Of a stretch of DNA of 64,000 nt, positions 1 through 7,722 are shown piece by piece. The DNA is from an uncultured SAR116 cluster alpha proteobacterium (GTDB taxonomy: Bacteria > Pseudomonadota > Alphaproteobacteria > Puniceispirillales > Marisalimonadaceae). Made by a program: the position numbers and the translations under genes. Below the pieces are notes generated by a model. It saw nothing but the letters and a program-made list of their open reading frames with translations, searched no databases and had not been told where the DNA came from. Location of the stretch: NCBI GenBank assembly GCA_902537945.1, contig CACBDG010000002.1, forward strand, positions 62,001 to 126,000, given 5' to 3'. How positions within the stretch are numbered: position 1 is the stretch's first letter; each line of letters begins with the position of its first letter.

Positions 1-609
1 GGGCTTGCATGGACTGAGGTTGGTGGCGAGTTATTGTCAATTGAGGCTGTTAAGGTAAAAGGTAAGGGTAAAGTGACTGCTACTGGAAAACTCGGTGATG
101 TTATGAAAGAATCAGTTCAAGCTGCTGAATTTTTTATAAGATCAAAGGCTTTTTCTTTTGGCCTAGATCCCTTTGATATTGAAAAACTAGATGTACATGT
201 ACACGTGCCTGAAGGAGCCACACCTAAAGATGGTCCTTCTGCGGGTGTTGCTATGGTTACAAGTATAGTGTCAGCTTTGACAGATATAAAAGTTAAAAAT
301 TCTGTTGGAATGACTGGTGAAATTACTTTAAGAGGAAGAGTTCTTCCTATTGGGGGGTTGAAAGAAAAATTATTAGCTGCGAAAAGAGGCAGAATTAAAA
401 CAGTTTTAATACCTGAAGATAATAAAAAAGATCTTATTGAAATACCTGATAACATCAAAAACAAATTAAAAATTATACCAGTTAGTTCTATAGATGAGGT
501 CATTTCAAATGCCTTAGCTGATGCTCCACAAGCTTTAAGAGTACTAGATGCGAGTAAAATAGCTAAAAATGAGAGTAAAAATCCAGACAAAACTAGTGTT
601 TCTCATTAA
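1..609 (+). CDS. lon: Lon protease, C-terminal proteolytic domain (5' truncated by window edge)
   Basis: The frame is open from base 1 and begins with [15 protein letters not shown], the conserved entry into the Lon protease domain, so the gene starts upstream of the window and the TTG at 34 is not the true start. Lon is the ATP-dependent serine protease that degrades misfolded and regulatory proteins in the cytoplasm. The catalytic Ser lies in PKDGPSAGV (codon 238-240) and the catalytic Lys 43 residues later in [13 protein letters not shown], the spacing known for the Ser-Lys dyad. The last ~20 residues after the domain are a polar tail. Only the protease half is visible; ATPase features cannot be checked. 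hup follows on the same strand, the common lon-hup order in proteobacteria. Confidence 0.97.
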   Translation, partial: GLAWTEVGGELLSIEAVKVKGKGKVTATGKLGDVMKESVQAAEFFIRSKAFSFGLDPFDIEKLDVHVHVPEGATPKDGPSAGVAMVTSIVSALTDIKVKNSVGMTGEITLRGRVLPIGGLKEKLLAAKRGRIKTVLIPEDNKKDLIEIPDNIKNKLKIIPVSSIDEVISNALADAPQALRVLDASKIAKNESKNPDKTSVSH

Positions 610-686
610 TTCTCTATTTTTTTTAATTTGTTGATAATAATTAGCTTTATTTTCTAGAGTTATAGGGTAATATCAGTTAGTTTAAC

Positions 687-710
687 TATAATACTAACAC
701 ATTACGGAGG
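687..710 (+). promoter_or_regulatory. Likely hup -10 box and Shine-Dalgarno
   Basis: TATAAT at 687-692 sits about 12 nt before a strong purine-rich ribosome binding site (ACGGAGGT, 703-710), which is itself 5 nt before the hup ATG. No good -35 hexamer is seen at the expected distance, so the promoter call is weak, while the ribosome binding site is clear. It would give hup its own transcript with a short leader. Confidence 0.4.
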
Positions 711-715
711 TACGT

Positions 716-991
716 ATGAATAAGAATGAATTAGTTGCAAGTGTTGCTGACGCATCAGGTCTATCTAAAGTTGACTCTGCAAAAGCAGTTGATGGAGTTT
801 TTGAGTCAATCACCAGCGCTTTAAAAGCAGGTGGTGATGTGCGTATAGTTGGTTTTGGAACTTTTTCTGTTGCAAACCGTGCCGCTACTACAGGTAGAAA
901 CCCAAGAACAGGTGAAACAATACAAATAAAAGCGTCAAAACAACCAAAATTCAAAGCTGGAAGCCCTTTGAAGGATGCTGTTAATAACTAA
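716..991 (+). CDS. hup: DNA-binding protein HU
   Basis: A 91-residue protein of exactly the HU/IHF family length. It opens with MNKNELVASVADASGLSK, has the KAGGDVRIVGFGTFSV core strand region, and carries the DNA-intercalating arm with GRNPRTGETIQI followed by the closing KFKAGSPLKDAVN. HU is the abundant nucleoid protein that bends DNA without strong sequence preference. Its single-copy position directly after lon and the strong Shine-Dalgarno fit high expression. A rho-independent terminator follows directly (1016-1042), so it is probably monocistronic. IHF is less likely because the sequence matches HU rather than IhfA/IhfB signatures. Confidence 0.97.
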   Translation: MNKNELVASVADASGLSKVDSAKAVDGVFESITSALKAGGDVRIVGFGTFSVANRAATTGRNPRTGETIQIKASKQPKFKAGSPLKDAVNN

Positions 992-1015
992 ATTATAACT
1001 ATAAAATTTAAATAT

Positions 1016-1042
1016 GGCGTCTTATTTTAAGGCGCCTTTTTT
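1016..1042 (+). terminator. Rho-independent terminator of hup
   Basis: GGCGTC (1016-1021) pairs with GGCGCC (1031-1036) with one G-U; the intervening TTATTTTAA extends the stem by three A-T pairs around a TTT loop, and six T follow. It lies 24 nt after the hup stop codon. The TAA of the convergent methyltransferase gene falls inside the loop side of the hairpin, so gene end and terminator overlap. Confidence 0.85.
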
Positions 1043-1540
1043 AAAACTAGCCCTCTGTTTAATTGCCATTTTTCCATAATTTATAGGTCCATTATAATAA
1101 CTTAAAGGTAAAAGATCTTTTCCAAAAATATCCAATAACTCGCCATCTTTAAGTAAGAAATTTGGATTTTTTGGTGAACCATATTTTTCATTTCCTGCCG
1201 AAAAAGTTTCGTAGAATAATAAACCATCTTTTTTAAGTAAATTTATTAGTTTTTTTATACTAGGTCTATACAAGTAATTAACTACTATAATTATATCATA
1301 ATATTCTTCAACCAAAGGCCATTCTTCTTTAGTTTCGAGATCAAAACAAATTGTATTTATATTACTTAAATTTTTATATAGATTTAGCTTTTCTTGATCT
1401 TTATCAATAGCTGTTACAATTATATTCTTATTTGATAGTGAAATACTATTTCTACCATTTCCAGAGGCAAAATCTAAAAGATTTATTTTTTTTATAATCT
1501 TTTGAGTTTGTATTTGACTAAAAATCCATTCAGAGTGCAT
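1022..1540 (-). CDS. Class I SAM-dependent methyltransferase (TehB-like)
   Basis: A 172-residue protein with a Rossmann methyltransferase core. Motif I is LLDFASGNGRNSISLS around residues 21-36, followed by the acidic residue after strand 2 in VTAIDKD, and by a post-strand-4 segment YDIIIVVNYLYRP. The pattern resembles the TehB/UbiE-like group that methylates small acceptors, but the acceptor cannot be read from sequence. It is convergent with hup and shares its 3' end with the hup terminator. No neighbouring gene indicates a pathway. It is slightly shorter than typical TehB proteins. The methyltransferase call is firm; the substrate is unknown. Confidence 0.8.
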   Translation of the reverse strand: MHSEWIFSQIQTQKIIKKINLLDFASGNGRNSISLSNKNIIVTAIDKDQEKLNLYKNLSNINTICFDLETKEEWPLVEEYYDIIIVVNYLYRPSIKKLINLLKKDGLLFYETFSAGNEKYGSPKNPNFLLKDGELLDIFGKDLLPLSYYNGPINYGKMAIKQRASFKKGALK

Positions 1541-1634
1541 TATAAAAAATTTCTTAATTTTAAAATTCTATTTATTAAATTTATAACTTACTTATTGTCT
1601 TTATTAAAAAAATTAAGTATAAAATTTTTTCTAA

Positions 1635-1710
1635 GGGCGGTTAGCTCAGTTGGTAGAGCATCTCGTTTACACCGAGAGGGTCGGCGGTTCGAGACCGTCA
1701 CCGCCCACCA
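1635..1710 (+). tRNA. tRNA-Val (anticodon UAC)
   Basis: A full cloverleaf can be folded: acceptor GGGCGGT with ACCGCCC, D-arm GCTC/GAGC, anticodon stem TCTCG/CGAGA around loop TTTACAC (anticodon TAC), T-arm with TTCGAGA loop, discriminator A, and a genome-encoded CCA at 1708-1710. It reads GUA valine codons, frequent in AT-rich genomes. Confidence 0.97.
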
Positions 1711-1809
1711 AAATTTTCGCTGATTTTTTTTATTAAATTTTCCAATAGTCATTATATAGTTTTTGTTGTTAAATCATAGTTATCTGACTTTAATTAGTGG
1801 AGTAGATAA

Positions 1810-2529
1810 ATGTCAATTTCAGAAAAGCCAGTATGTATGATTACTGGTTTAGGCGAGGGAACTGGAGGTTATACAGCTAGAAGGTTTGCAAAAGCTGGGT
1901 ATAGGATAGCAATGCTAGCAAGAACTGAGGAAAGGTTAAGAAAATTTGAAAATGAATTACTTGGTTCTAAAGGTTATGTGTGCGATGTATCAGATTTAAA
2001 ACATTTGGAGTATATTTGCAAAAAAATTAAAAATGAGATGTCTACCCCAGAAGTTCTAATTCATAATGCAGTTAAAGGAAACTTTGAATGTTTATTGAAA
2101 GGCAAACCTGAATGGTTAGAAAAGAACTTCAGAATTAATACAACTTCACTTATGTATTTATCCCATTTTTTAATACCAGATATGTTAAAAAACAAAAAAG
2201 GAGTTATAATTGTAACAGGCAATACAGCCGCACATAGGGGGGTTCCTATGACACCATATTTTGCTCCTACCAAAGCTGCTCAAAGAATTCTTGCTCAATC
2301 ATTAGCTCGTGATTTTGGCCCTAAAGGTATTCATGTTGCTTATATCACTATTGATGCATCAATTAACACTCCATGGACTCGAGGAAGAATAAATCACCAA
2401 AAAAATAAAAATGATAATGAATTTGCTCAACCACAGGACATAGCAGAAGAAATTTTTAGAATTTCACAACAAAAGCGTTCTGCTTGGTCATTCGATGTAG
2501 AGTTAAGACCAGATATAGAAAAATGGTAA
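1810..2529 (+). CDS. Atypical short-chain dehydrogenase/reductase-like protein
   Basis: A 239-residue Rossmann protein of classical SDR length. The N-terminal nucleotide motif is TGxxxGxG-like (TGLGEGTG, residues 12-19), and the NNAG segment appears as HNAV (85-88). The usual YxxxK catalytic pair reads FAPTK (151-155): Lys155 is kept but the Tyr position is Phe151, with a Tyr just before it (Tyr150), and the normal upstream Ser position reads Asn/Thr. A conserved tail LARDFGPKGIHVAY follows. This matches a group of SDR homologues with FxxxK, for which activity is uncertain. GGAG lies 7 nt before the ATG. It converges with the ferredoxin reductase gene, with one base between stops. Confidence 0.85.
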   Translation: MSISEKPVCMITGLGEGTGGYTARRFAKAGYRIAMLARTEERLRKFENELLGSKGYVCDVSDLKHLEYICKKIKNEMSTPEVLIHNAVKGNFECLLKGKPEWLEKNFRINTTSLMYLSHFLIPDMLKNKKGVIIVTGNTAAHRGVPMTPYFAPTKAAQRILAQSLARDFGPKGIHVAYITIDASINTPWTRGRINHQKNKNDNEFAQPQDIAEEIFRISQQKRSAWSFDVELRPDIEKW

Positions 2530-2530
2530 A

Positions 2531-3307
2531 TTAACCCGCAAATGCTTTTTCTAAAACAAATTCTCCTGGATGATTATTAGCTCCCTCACGAAAGTTATTT
2601 TCTAGCATGATTTTTTTAAGATCATTATTTAAACCCATTGACCCGCAGAACATAAATTTATCATCAGAGGAAAATGGATTTATTTTTAAATCATCAAATA
2701 ATTTATTTGATAATATAAGTTCAGTAACCCTACCATGGACAATATAATCATCTCTAGTTGTAGAATGATAACTAATTAATTTATTATTTGTAAATTCGTT
2801 AATTAACTCATCATTCTTACATTTATCTATTATACTTTTACTATAAGATAATTCAGAAACCATTCTACATGTGTGTGTTACTATTATTTGTTCAAATTTT
2901 TCATAAGTTTCTGGTTCTCTTATTAACGACGCAAAAGGCGCAAATCCAGTTCCTGAAGATAATAAAAATAGTCTTTTTCCGGGTTTTAATGCATCTAAAA
3001 CAAGTGTGCCAGTTGATTTAGGCATCATAATAATTTCATCACCAATTTTTATATTTTTTAATTTTGAAGTTAAAGGTCCATTTTTTACTATAATGGAATA
3101 AAACTCTAATTCTTCAGACCAACTTGGTGAACAAATTGAGTAAGCTCTTAAAATTGGTTTATCATTGTTATCGGGTAGACCAATCATTACAAACTCACCT
3201 GATCTAAATTTAAAACTTTTTGGCCGGGTTATTCGAAAAGAAAATAAATTTTCAGTCCAATGTTTAACGAATGTAACTTTTTGAAAATTTTTATAAAATT
3301 TTGTCAA
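2531..3307 (-). CDS. fpr: Ferredoxin/flavodoxin-NADP+ reductase
   Basis: 258 residues, the usual length for bacterial Fpr. The FAD-binding motif RAYSICSP (residues 54-61), an NADP-domain glycine motif LLSSGTGFAPFASL near residue 117, the FCGSMGLN segment near the end and the C-terminal EKAFAG tail are all hallmarks of the subfamily I bacterial ferredoxin-NADP reductases of proteobacteria. The enzyme moves electrons between NADPH and ferredoxin or flavodoxin in the cytoplasm, supporting Fe-S cluster assembly, radical-SAM enzymes and redox stress defence. It lies 21 nt downstream of the epimerase-like gene on the same strand and may be cotranscribed with it. Confidence 0.95.
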   Translation of the reverse strand: MTKFYKNFQKVTFVKHWTENLFSFRITRPKSFKFRSGEFVMIGLPDNNDKPILRAYSICSPSWSEELEFYSIIVKNGPLTSKLKNIKIGDEIIMMPKSTGTLVLDALKPGKRLFLLSSGTGFAPFASLIREPETYEKFEQIIVTHTCRMVSELSYSKSIIDKCKNDELINEFTNNKLISYHSTTRDDYIVHGRVTELILSNKLFDDLKINPFSSDDKFMFCGSMGLNNDLKKIMLENNFREGANNHPGEFVLEKAFAG

Positions 3308-3328
3308 AATGCTTATCCTAGGAATAAA

Positions 3329-4156
3329 TCAATTACTATTTAATAGTGATTTAGTTAAGTCTAGTAAAGCTAATTTGTAATCTGGATATTTGAATTTGTA
3401 ATTTAATTTATTATTAATTATTTTACTTTTAACAGTTCTGTTTACTTCATAGAAGGATTTTAATTTTTCAGAGACTTTGTTAGAATCGTATCGAACAATC
3501 TTTGGTTTTTTTAACTTTAGTTCATCACTAACAAATTTAATAGCATCATAAGTACATATTTTTTTTTGATCGCATATATTTATAATTTTTTCATTACACT
3601 TTTTATTTAAGAATTCAATGGTGATTAATGATAAGTCCTCTACATGTATTCTATTTGATGTATAATCTTCTTTAACAATAACCTTATTATCTCCTTGGAC
3701 GTACTTAATCATAGGATGTCTCTTGGGACCATAAATACCAGATATTCTAAATATTGAGGTTTGAGCATTTGTTTTAATCCATTCTTTTTCACAATTAAGT
3801 CGTATGAAGCCTCTTTTATGAGTGGGTGATGGTTTTGAGCTTTCATCTACTATTCCGTTCCCGTAGACTGAGGTTGCCGAATAATAGATAACTTTTTTCT
3901 TATTTGAAGAAATAGAATTTTGATATTTTTCTAAAACAGGATCCAAACCTTCTTTTGTGAATGGAACAGTCGAAATGATATTGTCATTAGCTAATTTTTT
4001 TTCAATATTAATAGAATCAAAAAAACTTAAGTAATGTATATTTTTTTTGGGATTTAAAATATTTCTTGTAATTATTGAAACTTCATAACCATTTCTTAGA
4101 GCGTCTGAAGCTAAAAATTGAGTGGTATAGCCATTTCCAATAATTGTTAATTTCAT
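3329..4156 (-). CDS. NAD(P)-binding protein of the extended/atypical SDR (epimerase-like) family
   Basis: 275 residues. The N-terminus MKLTIIGNGYTTQFLASD holds a GxGxxxxxLA-type dinucleotide motif rather than the classical epimerase GxxGxxG. Downstream are SATSVYGN (the Ser/Tyr region of extended SDRs, with Tyr but no clear YxxxK), and FRISGIYGP, a conserved segment of nucleotide-sugar epimerases. This resembles the YeeZ-type proteins whose substrate is unknown. The region upstream of its start is shared, back to back, with the cobalamin riboswitch leader, but nothing suggests B12 control of this gene. Function beyond nucleotide binding is not assigned. Confidence 0.7.
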   Translation of the reverse strand: MKLTIIGNGYTTQFLASDALRNGYEVSIITRNILNPKKNIHYLSFFDSINIEKKLANDNIISTVPFTKEGLDPVLEKYQNSISSNKKKVIYYSATSVYGNGIVDESSKPSPTHKRGFIRLNCEKEWIKTNAQTSIFRISGIYGPKRHPMIKYVQGDNKVIVKEDYTSNRIHVEDLSLITIEFLNKKCNEKIINICDQKKICTYDAIKFVSDELKLKKPKIVRYDSNKVSEKLKSFYEVNRTVKSKIINNKLNYKFKYPDYKLALLDLTKSLLNSN

Positions 4157-4204
4157 TATTTTATTTTTTACTTGCTTTTATTTTTAAATTTATATTTATA
4201 ATAA

Positions 4205-4381
4205 GTTTTTATGGTGCTTCGAAGATTTCTTCAAGCTTAAAATGGGAATTTGGTAATTCAAAAGAGTTATAAGCCAAAGCTGTACCCGCAACTGTAAATG
4301 CTGAGTAAAGGCTGTAGTGCCACTGGAAATTTTCTGGGAAGGTTGCCTAAACTATGAAGCATAAGCCAGGAGACCTGCCAT
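4205..4381 (+). ncRNA. Cobalamin (AdoCbl) riboswitch aptamer
   Basis: Conserved elements of the cobalamin aptamer occur in the right order on the plus strand: GGTGCTTC near 4213, GGGAATTTGGT near 4244, CCCGCAACTGTAA near 4285-4298, GCCACTG at 4319-4325, GGGAAGG near 4336, and the B12 box AGCCAGGAGACCTGCC at 4364-4379. It is placed 115 nt upstream of the TonB-dependent receptor gene, so it should repress B12 uptake genes when cobalamin is plentiful. The 5' boundary is approximate. Confidence 0.95.
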
Positions 4382-4386
4382 AGATT

Positions 4387-4490
4387 GTCGCTTTGTCAGC
4401 CTCCGGGAATAGTTGATGACACGTAAAATATTTATCGTCTAGCGACTTAATTATTTGAGTTTGTACTCTTTAACTTATTTTGCTGGGAGG
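4387..4490 (+). promoter_or_regulatory. Expression platform of the cobalamin riboswitch, with possible anti-Shine-Dalgarno
   Basis: Between aptamer and start codon, GTCGCT (4387-4392) can pair with AGCGAC (4441-4446), GTCA (4395-4398) can pair with TGAC (4427-4430 region), and CCTCC (4400-4404) is complementary to the GGAGG of the ribosome binding site at 4486-4490. No U-tract terminator is seen. This points to control of translation initiation rather than transcription termination; it is an inference from complementarity only. Confidence 0.55.
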
Positions 4491-4495
4491 TAAAT

Positions 4496-6463
4496 ATGCC
4501 ATACATTATCATCTTGTTAGTATCTTTTTTTTTCAATATATCTAGTTCTTTTTCTAATAATGAAAAACTTATTCGCATAACAATTTATCCTTCATTAATT
4601 GAGAGAGGTATTGTTGGTAGTTCTACCAAAATAATTAATTACAAAACCATTAAAAATTCATCATATAAAACTCTTGGTGATTTATTATCAAAATATTCAG
4701 GGATTTTTTTCGAAAATCTTTACTATGGAATGGATACAAAATCAACAGTAAGAATGAGAGGTTTTGGTGAGCAAGCATCAAGAAATATTATGATACTTGT
4801 CGATGGAGTTCGTTTATCTGACATGACCATTGCTGGTGCAAATTTATCAAGAATTCCAATAGATAATATTCATGAAATTCAAATTTTAAAAGGTGGATCT
4901 TCAACTGTTATTCATGGAGATGGAGCTGTTGGTGGATCAATTAATATTATTACAAAAAATCCAAAATATTTAGAAGATGTAGTAAATATTAAATCATCTA
5001 TAAGTTCATTTAATACAAAAGAAAATTCTATTTCCATTAATAAAAATATAAAGGACTTTGTCCTACAAACTTTTGCATCGACAAACGATAGTAGAGGTTA
5101 TAGACAAAACAATAAGTTTGAAAATGATACATTTCAATTTAATTTATCTTATTTAAAAGATCCTCTTACAAGATACTCTTCGGGTCTTGACTACTCTGAA
5201 GAATATACTGGGTTACCTGGAAGTATAACATTAACTGACTTTTATAATCGCCCTAGATTTGTAAGGTCAGGTTCTATCGACAGTTTTGCTGAAGAAAAAA
5301 TTCAATCATGGAAGTTTAATAATGAGAAAAAAATCATTAAAGGAAAAGCCTTAACAACAATTAAGTATGAAGAAAAAGATCAAAAAACTTCATCGATGTA
5401 CAGTGGGGTGAATATTAGAGCAAAAACTGATTTGAGCACTTACACTTTAAGTTCAAAATTAAACAAAAAATTTAGTAATAATGATTTTGATATGGAAACT
5501 AACATAGGTGTTGATCATTATAATTCAATTTATAGAGCTATAGGTAACAATTGGGCTGGGACTCCTTATCATAACATTGCTTCACAAAAAATAGTTGAAC
5601 CATTTGGTTTAGTCAAATTTTCAAATATAAACAATTCTAATATTGAATATGAGGCTGGTTTTCGACAACATTACTATGATTTAGATGCTGATAATTATAC
5701 TAATAAAAGTAGTTTGTTGTCTAGGGTAAGGCAAAATTATGCTTGGTCATTGGGTTTTAACTATGTTTTGGATAATAATAAAAATTTTTTTGGTCATATT
5801 TCACGGTCATTCAGATCACCAAGATTAGACGAAATAATTTCTCTAGTAAGTCCTAATCCAACGTCAACTGATATTAAACATCAATACTCTCATGATATTG
5901 AAATTGGTCATAAAATAAAATCGAATAATTCAAATTTTAGCATAGCTTTATTTAGATCACTTATTAAAAACCAGATTGTCTATAATTCGGCTGCATTTGC
6001 TAACCAAAATTTTGATCCTTCCATTCAGCAGGGTATAGAATTTGAATTTGACACTTTAATTAATCCAAACTTTAAATTTGTTTCTAATTTAAATTTTATT
6101 GACTCACATTTCACCGATGGAGTTGAAAAAGGTAATCAAACACCTTACGTACCAAAATTATCTGGAAATTCTGCCATTCATTTTAATTTTGATAAACAAA
6201 CCAACCTCTCATTTAATTACAAGTATATGGGTCAGAAAAGATCTGGTAATGATCCTAATTACATTCTACCTAAATCTAAGTCGTATCAGGTTCTAGATTT
6301 TAATATTAATTACAAAACTAAGAATTTTATTGTCAAAGGATCAGTTAATAATTTATTAGATAAGAGATATTATACAAATTTAATTAAAAGTTGGGATAAT
6401 AAAGCGTATGTTTATCCTCAACCTGGAAGAACTTTGTTTTTAGGCATAGAAGCTAAATTTTAA
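4496..6463 (+). CDS. btuB: TonB-dependent outer-membrane receptor, BtuB-like (cobalamin uptake)
   Basis: 655 residues. An N-terminal hydrophobic signal peptide (about residues 1-20) is followed by a plug domain with KTLGDLLSKYSGIFFEN, a VRMRGFG segment, ILVDGVRLSD and the GGSSTVIHGDGAVGGSINI stretch typical of plug ends. The long remainder is a β-barrel with alternating strands, closed by the terminal Phe of LFLGIEAKF that directs Bam assembly. Receptors of this type bind ligand outside and use TonB energy for import. The ligand is inferred from the cobalamin riboswitch in the leader, not from the protein. A strong GGGAGG lies 5 nt before the ATG. The next gene, 42 nt downstream, is probably in the same transcript. 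Confidence 0.9.
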   Translation: MPYIIILLVSFFFNISSSFSNNEKLIRITIYPSLIERGIVGSSTKIINYKTIKNSSYKTLGDLLSKYSGIFFENLYYGMDTKSTVRMRGFGEQASRNIMILVDGVRLSDMTIAGANLSRIPIDNIHEIQILKGGSSTVIHGDGAVGGSINIITKNPKYLEDVVNIKSSISSFNTKENSISINKNIKDFVLQTFASTNDSRGYRQNNKFENDTFQFNLSYLKDPLTRYSSGLDYSEEYTGLPGSITLTDFYNRPRFVRSGSIDSFAEEKIQSWKFNNEKKIIKGKALTTIKYEEKDQKTSSMYSGVNIRAKTDLSTYTLSSKLNKKFSNNDFDMETNIGVDHYNSIYRAIGNNWAGTPYHNIASQKIVEPFGLVKFSNINNSNIEYEAGFRQHYYDLDADNYTNKSSLLSRVRQNYAWSLGFNYVLDNNKNFFGHISRSFRSPRLDEIISLVSPNPTSTDIKHQYSHDIEIGHKIKSNNSNFSIALFRSLIKNQIVYNSAAFANQNFDPSIQQGIEFEFDTLINPNFKFVSNLNFIDSHFTDGVEKGNQTPYVPKLSGNSAIHFNFDKQTNLSFNYKYMGQKRSGNDPNYILPKSKSYQVLDFNINYKTKNFIVKGSVNNLLDKRYYTNLIKSWDNKAYVYPQPGRTLFLGIEAKF

Positions 6464-6505
6464 CAAAAATATTGTGTCGAATTACTTATTTGTTTATAAA
6501 AAGAT

Positions 6506-7018
6506 ATGATTAAAAGTTATATTATAAAAAATCTTTTATTATTTTTGGGATGTGTATGTTTTGTTCTTATTTTTCGTTTAATCCCACATCCACCAAATTT
6601 CACGCCAGTGATTGCTCTTAGTTTATATTTGCCATTTATATTTGGTTTTTGGTCTATACCTTTTTGTATACTTGGATTTGCTATTACAGATTATTTTATT
6701 GGATTTCATAGCCTATTGATCTGGACATGGGGTGCTTTAGCTTTTACGGGATATACCTCTAAATTTTGTAAAAAAATGTTTTCAAGAATAGTTTTAAGCT
6801 TTATTGGTGCTCTTACTTTTTTCATTGTTTCTAATTTAGGTGTATGGATTTCTGGTTCATTATATGAAATTTCTGTTCAAGGATTACTGACCTGTTACAT
6901 AATGGCTATTCCTTTTTTTACCAATACATTATTAAGCACAATGTTTTTTGCAGTAATTTTTGAACTATTTATTTCAAGTAAATTTTATTACTTAATTCCA
7001 AATTTTAATAAAAAATAA
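6506..7018 (+). CDS. Small polytopic membrane protein, DUF6580/ECF S-component-like; candidate inner-membrane B12 transporter part
   Basis: 170 residues, mostly hydrophobic, with about five membrane segments. A cytoplasmic N-terminal Lys stretch is followed by FRLIPHPPNFTPVIALSLYL, a Pro-rich signature that recalls the DUF6580 family of putative transport proteins (recognised from memory, not searched). It also has GFAITDYFIGFHSLLIWTWG, in the place where S-components of energy-coupling factor transporters have ligand-contact loops. It lies 42 nt after the BtuB-like receptor under the same cobalamin riboswitch, and no BtuCD/BtuF genes are in the window. The inference is that it moves cobalamin or a precursor across the inner membrane. 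Transport has not been shown from the sequence. Confidence 0.65.
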   Translation: MIKSYIIKNLLLFLGCVCFVLIFRLIPHPPNFTPVIALSLYLPFIFGFWSIPFCILGFAITDYFIGFHSLLIWTWGALAFTGYTSKFCKKMFSRIVLSFIGALTFFIVSNLGVWISGSLYEISVQGLLTCYIMAIPFFTNTLLSTMFFAVIFELFISSKFYYLIPNFNKK

Positions 7019-7104
7019 AATATCTTTTTTGATCTAAAAATTAATTATTCTTTTCTTGACCAAAACTTTATCTACCTCTATCAAGTATTTATAAACCTTT
7101 TAAG

Positions 7105-7181
<77 letters not shown>

Positions 7182-7254
7182 TTAATTTACAAATTTAAAG
7201 AATTGCTTTTTAACTTGTTAATAATTAAAACAATTATTTTATTATTAACTTTGA

Positions 7255-7677
7255 ATGATGGCAAATATGAAGCTTCAATTACACCACATAAATTTGTCTA
7301 CGGATAAAGTAGATGAAATGAATGATTTTTATTTAAATGTTATGAAACTTAAAACAGAAACTGAGGGATTACCTGTTTTAGAGAAAAAAAAGGGTTATTC
7401 TGGAGATGTAGCTTTTGTATCAGATGGTAAAATACAAACACATTTAGCACAAAAAGATTTGGATGTTTGTTTTAAAACTGGTCACACAATTAATCCACTT
7501 GAAAAAGGTCATATAGCTTACCGAACAGATGACTTAGAAGCTTTTAAAGAGCATTTAAACGAATTAAATATCAATTTTTCAGATTGGGGTGAAACTGCAG
7601 TAGCAGGATGGAAACAAATTTTTTTTCATGATCCAGATGGAAATATAATTGAAGTTCACGAAATAGAACAGTCATAA
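7255..7677 (+). CDS. VOC (glyoxalase/bleomycin-resistance fold) family protein
   Basis: 140 residues, one vicinal-oxygen-chelate unit made of two βαβββ modules. The first module has LQLHHINLSTDKVDEMNDFY, where the His pair supplies a metal ligand position, and the second ends with the standard FFHDPDGNIIEVHE, whose Glu is the other ligand position. Members are metal-dependent lyases, dioxygenases or isomerases, or sometimes metal-free binding proteins; the substrate is not readable. Start choice is uncertain among ATG 7255, 7258 and 7267, with no clear Shine-Dalgarno. Downstream genes for an exporter and an amidohydrolase run the same way, but a shared pathway is only a guess. Confidence 0.85.
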   Translation: MMANMKLQLHHINLSTDKVDEMNDFYLNVMKLKTETEGLPVLEKKKGYSGDVAFVSDGKIQTHLAQKDLDVCFKTGHTINPLEKGHIAYRTDDLEAFKEHLNELNINFSDWGETAVAGWKQIFFHDPDGNIIEVHEIEQS

Positions 7678-7722
7678 TTTTAAATCATAATTTTAAAATG
7701 ATTATTAGAATGGTAGTCGAAT

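Noticed and set aside
117-590. 157-codon frame antisense to lon
   Set aside because: It is a shadow of the lon reading frame on the other strand with no start signal and no recognisable product.
1502-1723. 73-codon frame across the tRNA-Val gene
   Set aside because: It runs through the tRNA and contains the usual tRNA-derived peptide (SVGRASRLHREG); not a protein gene.
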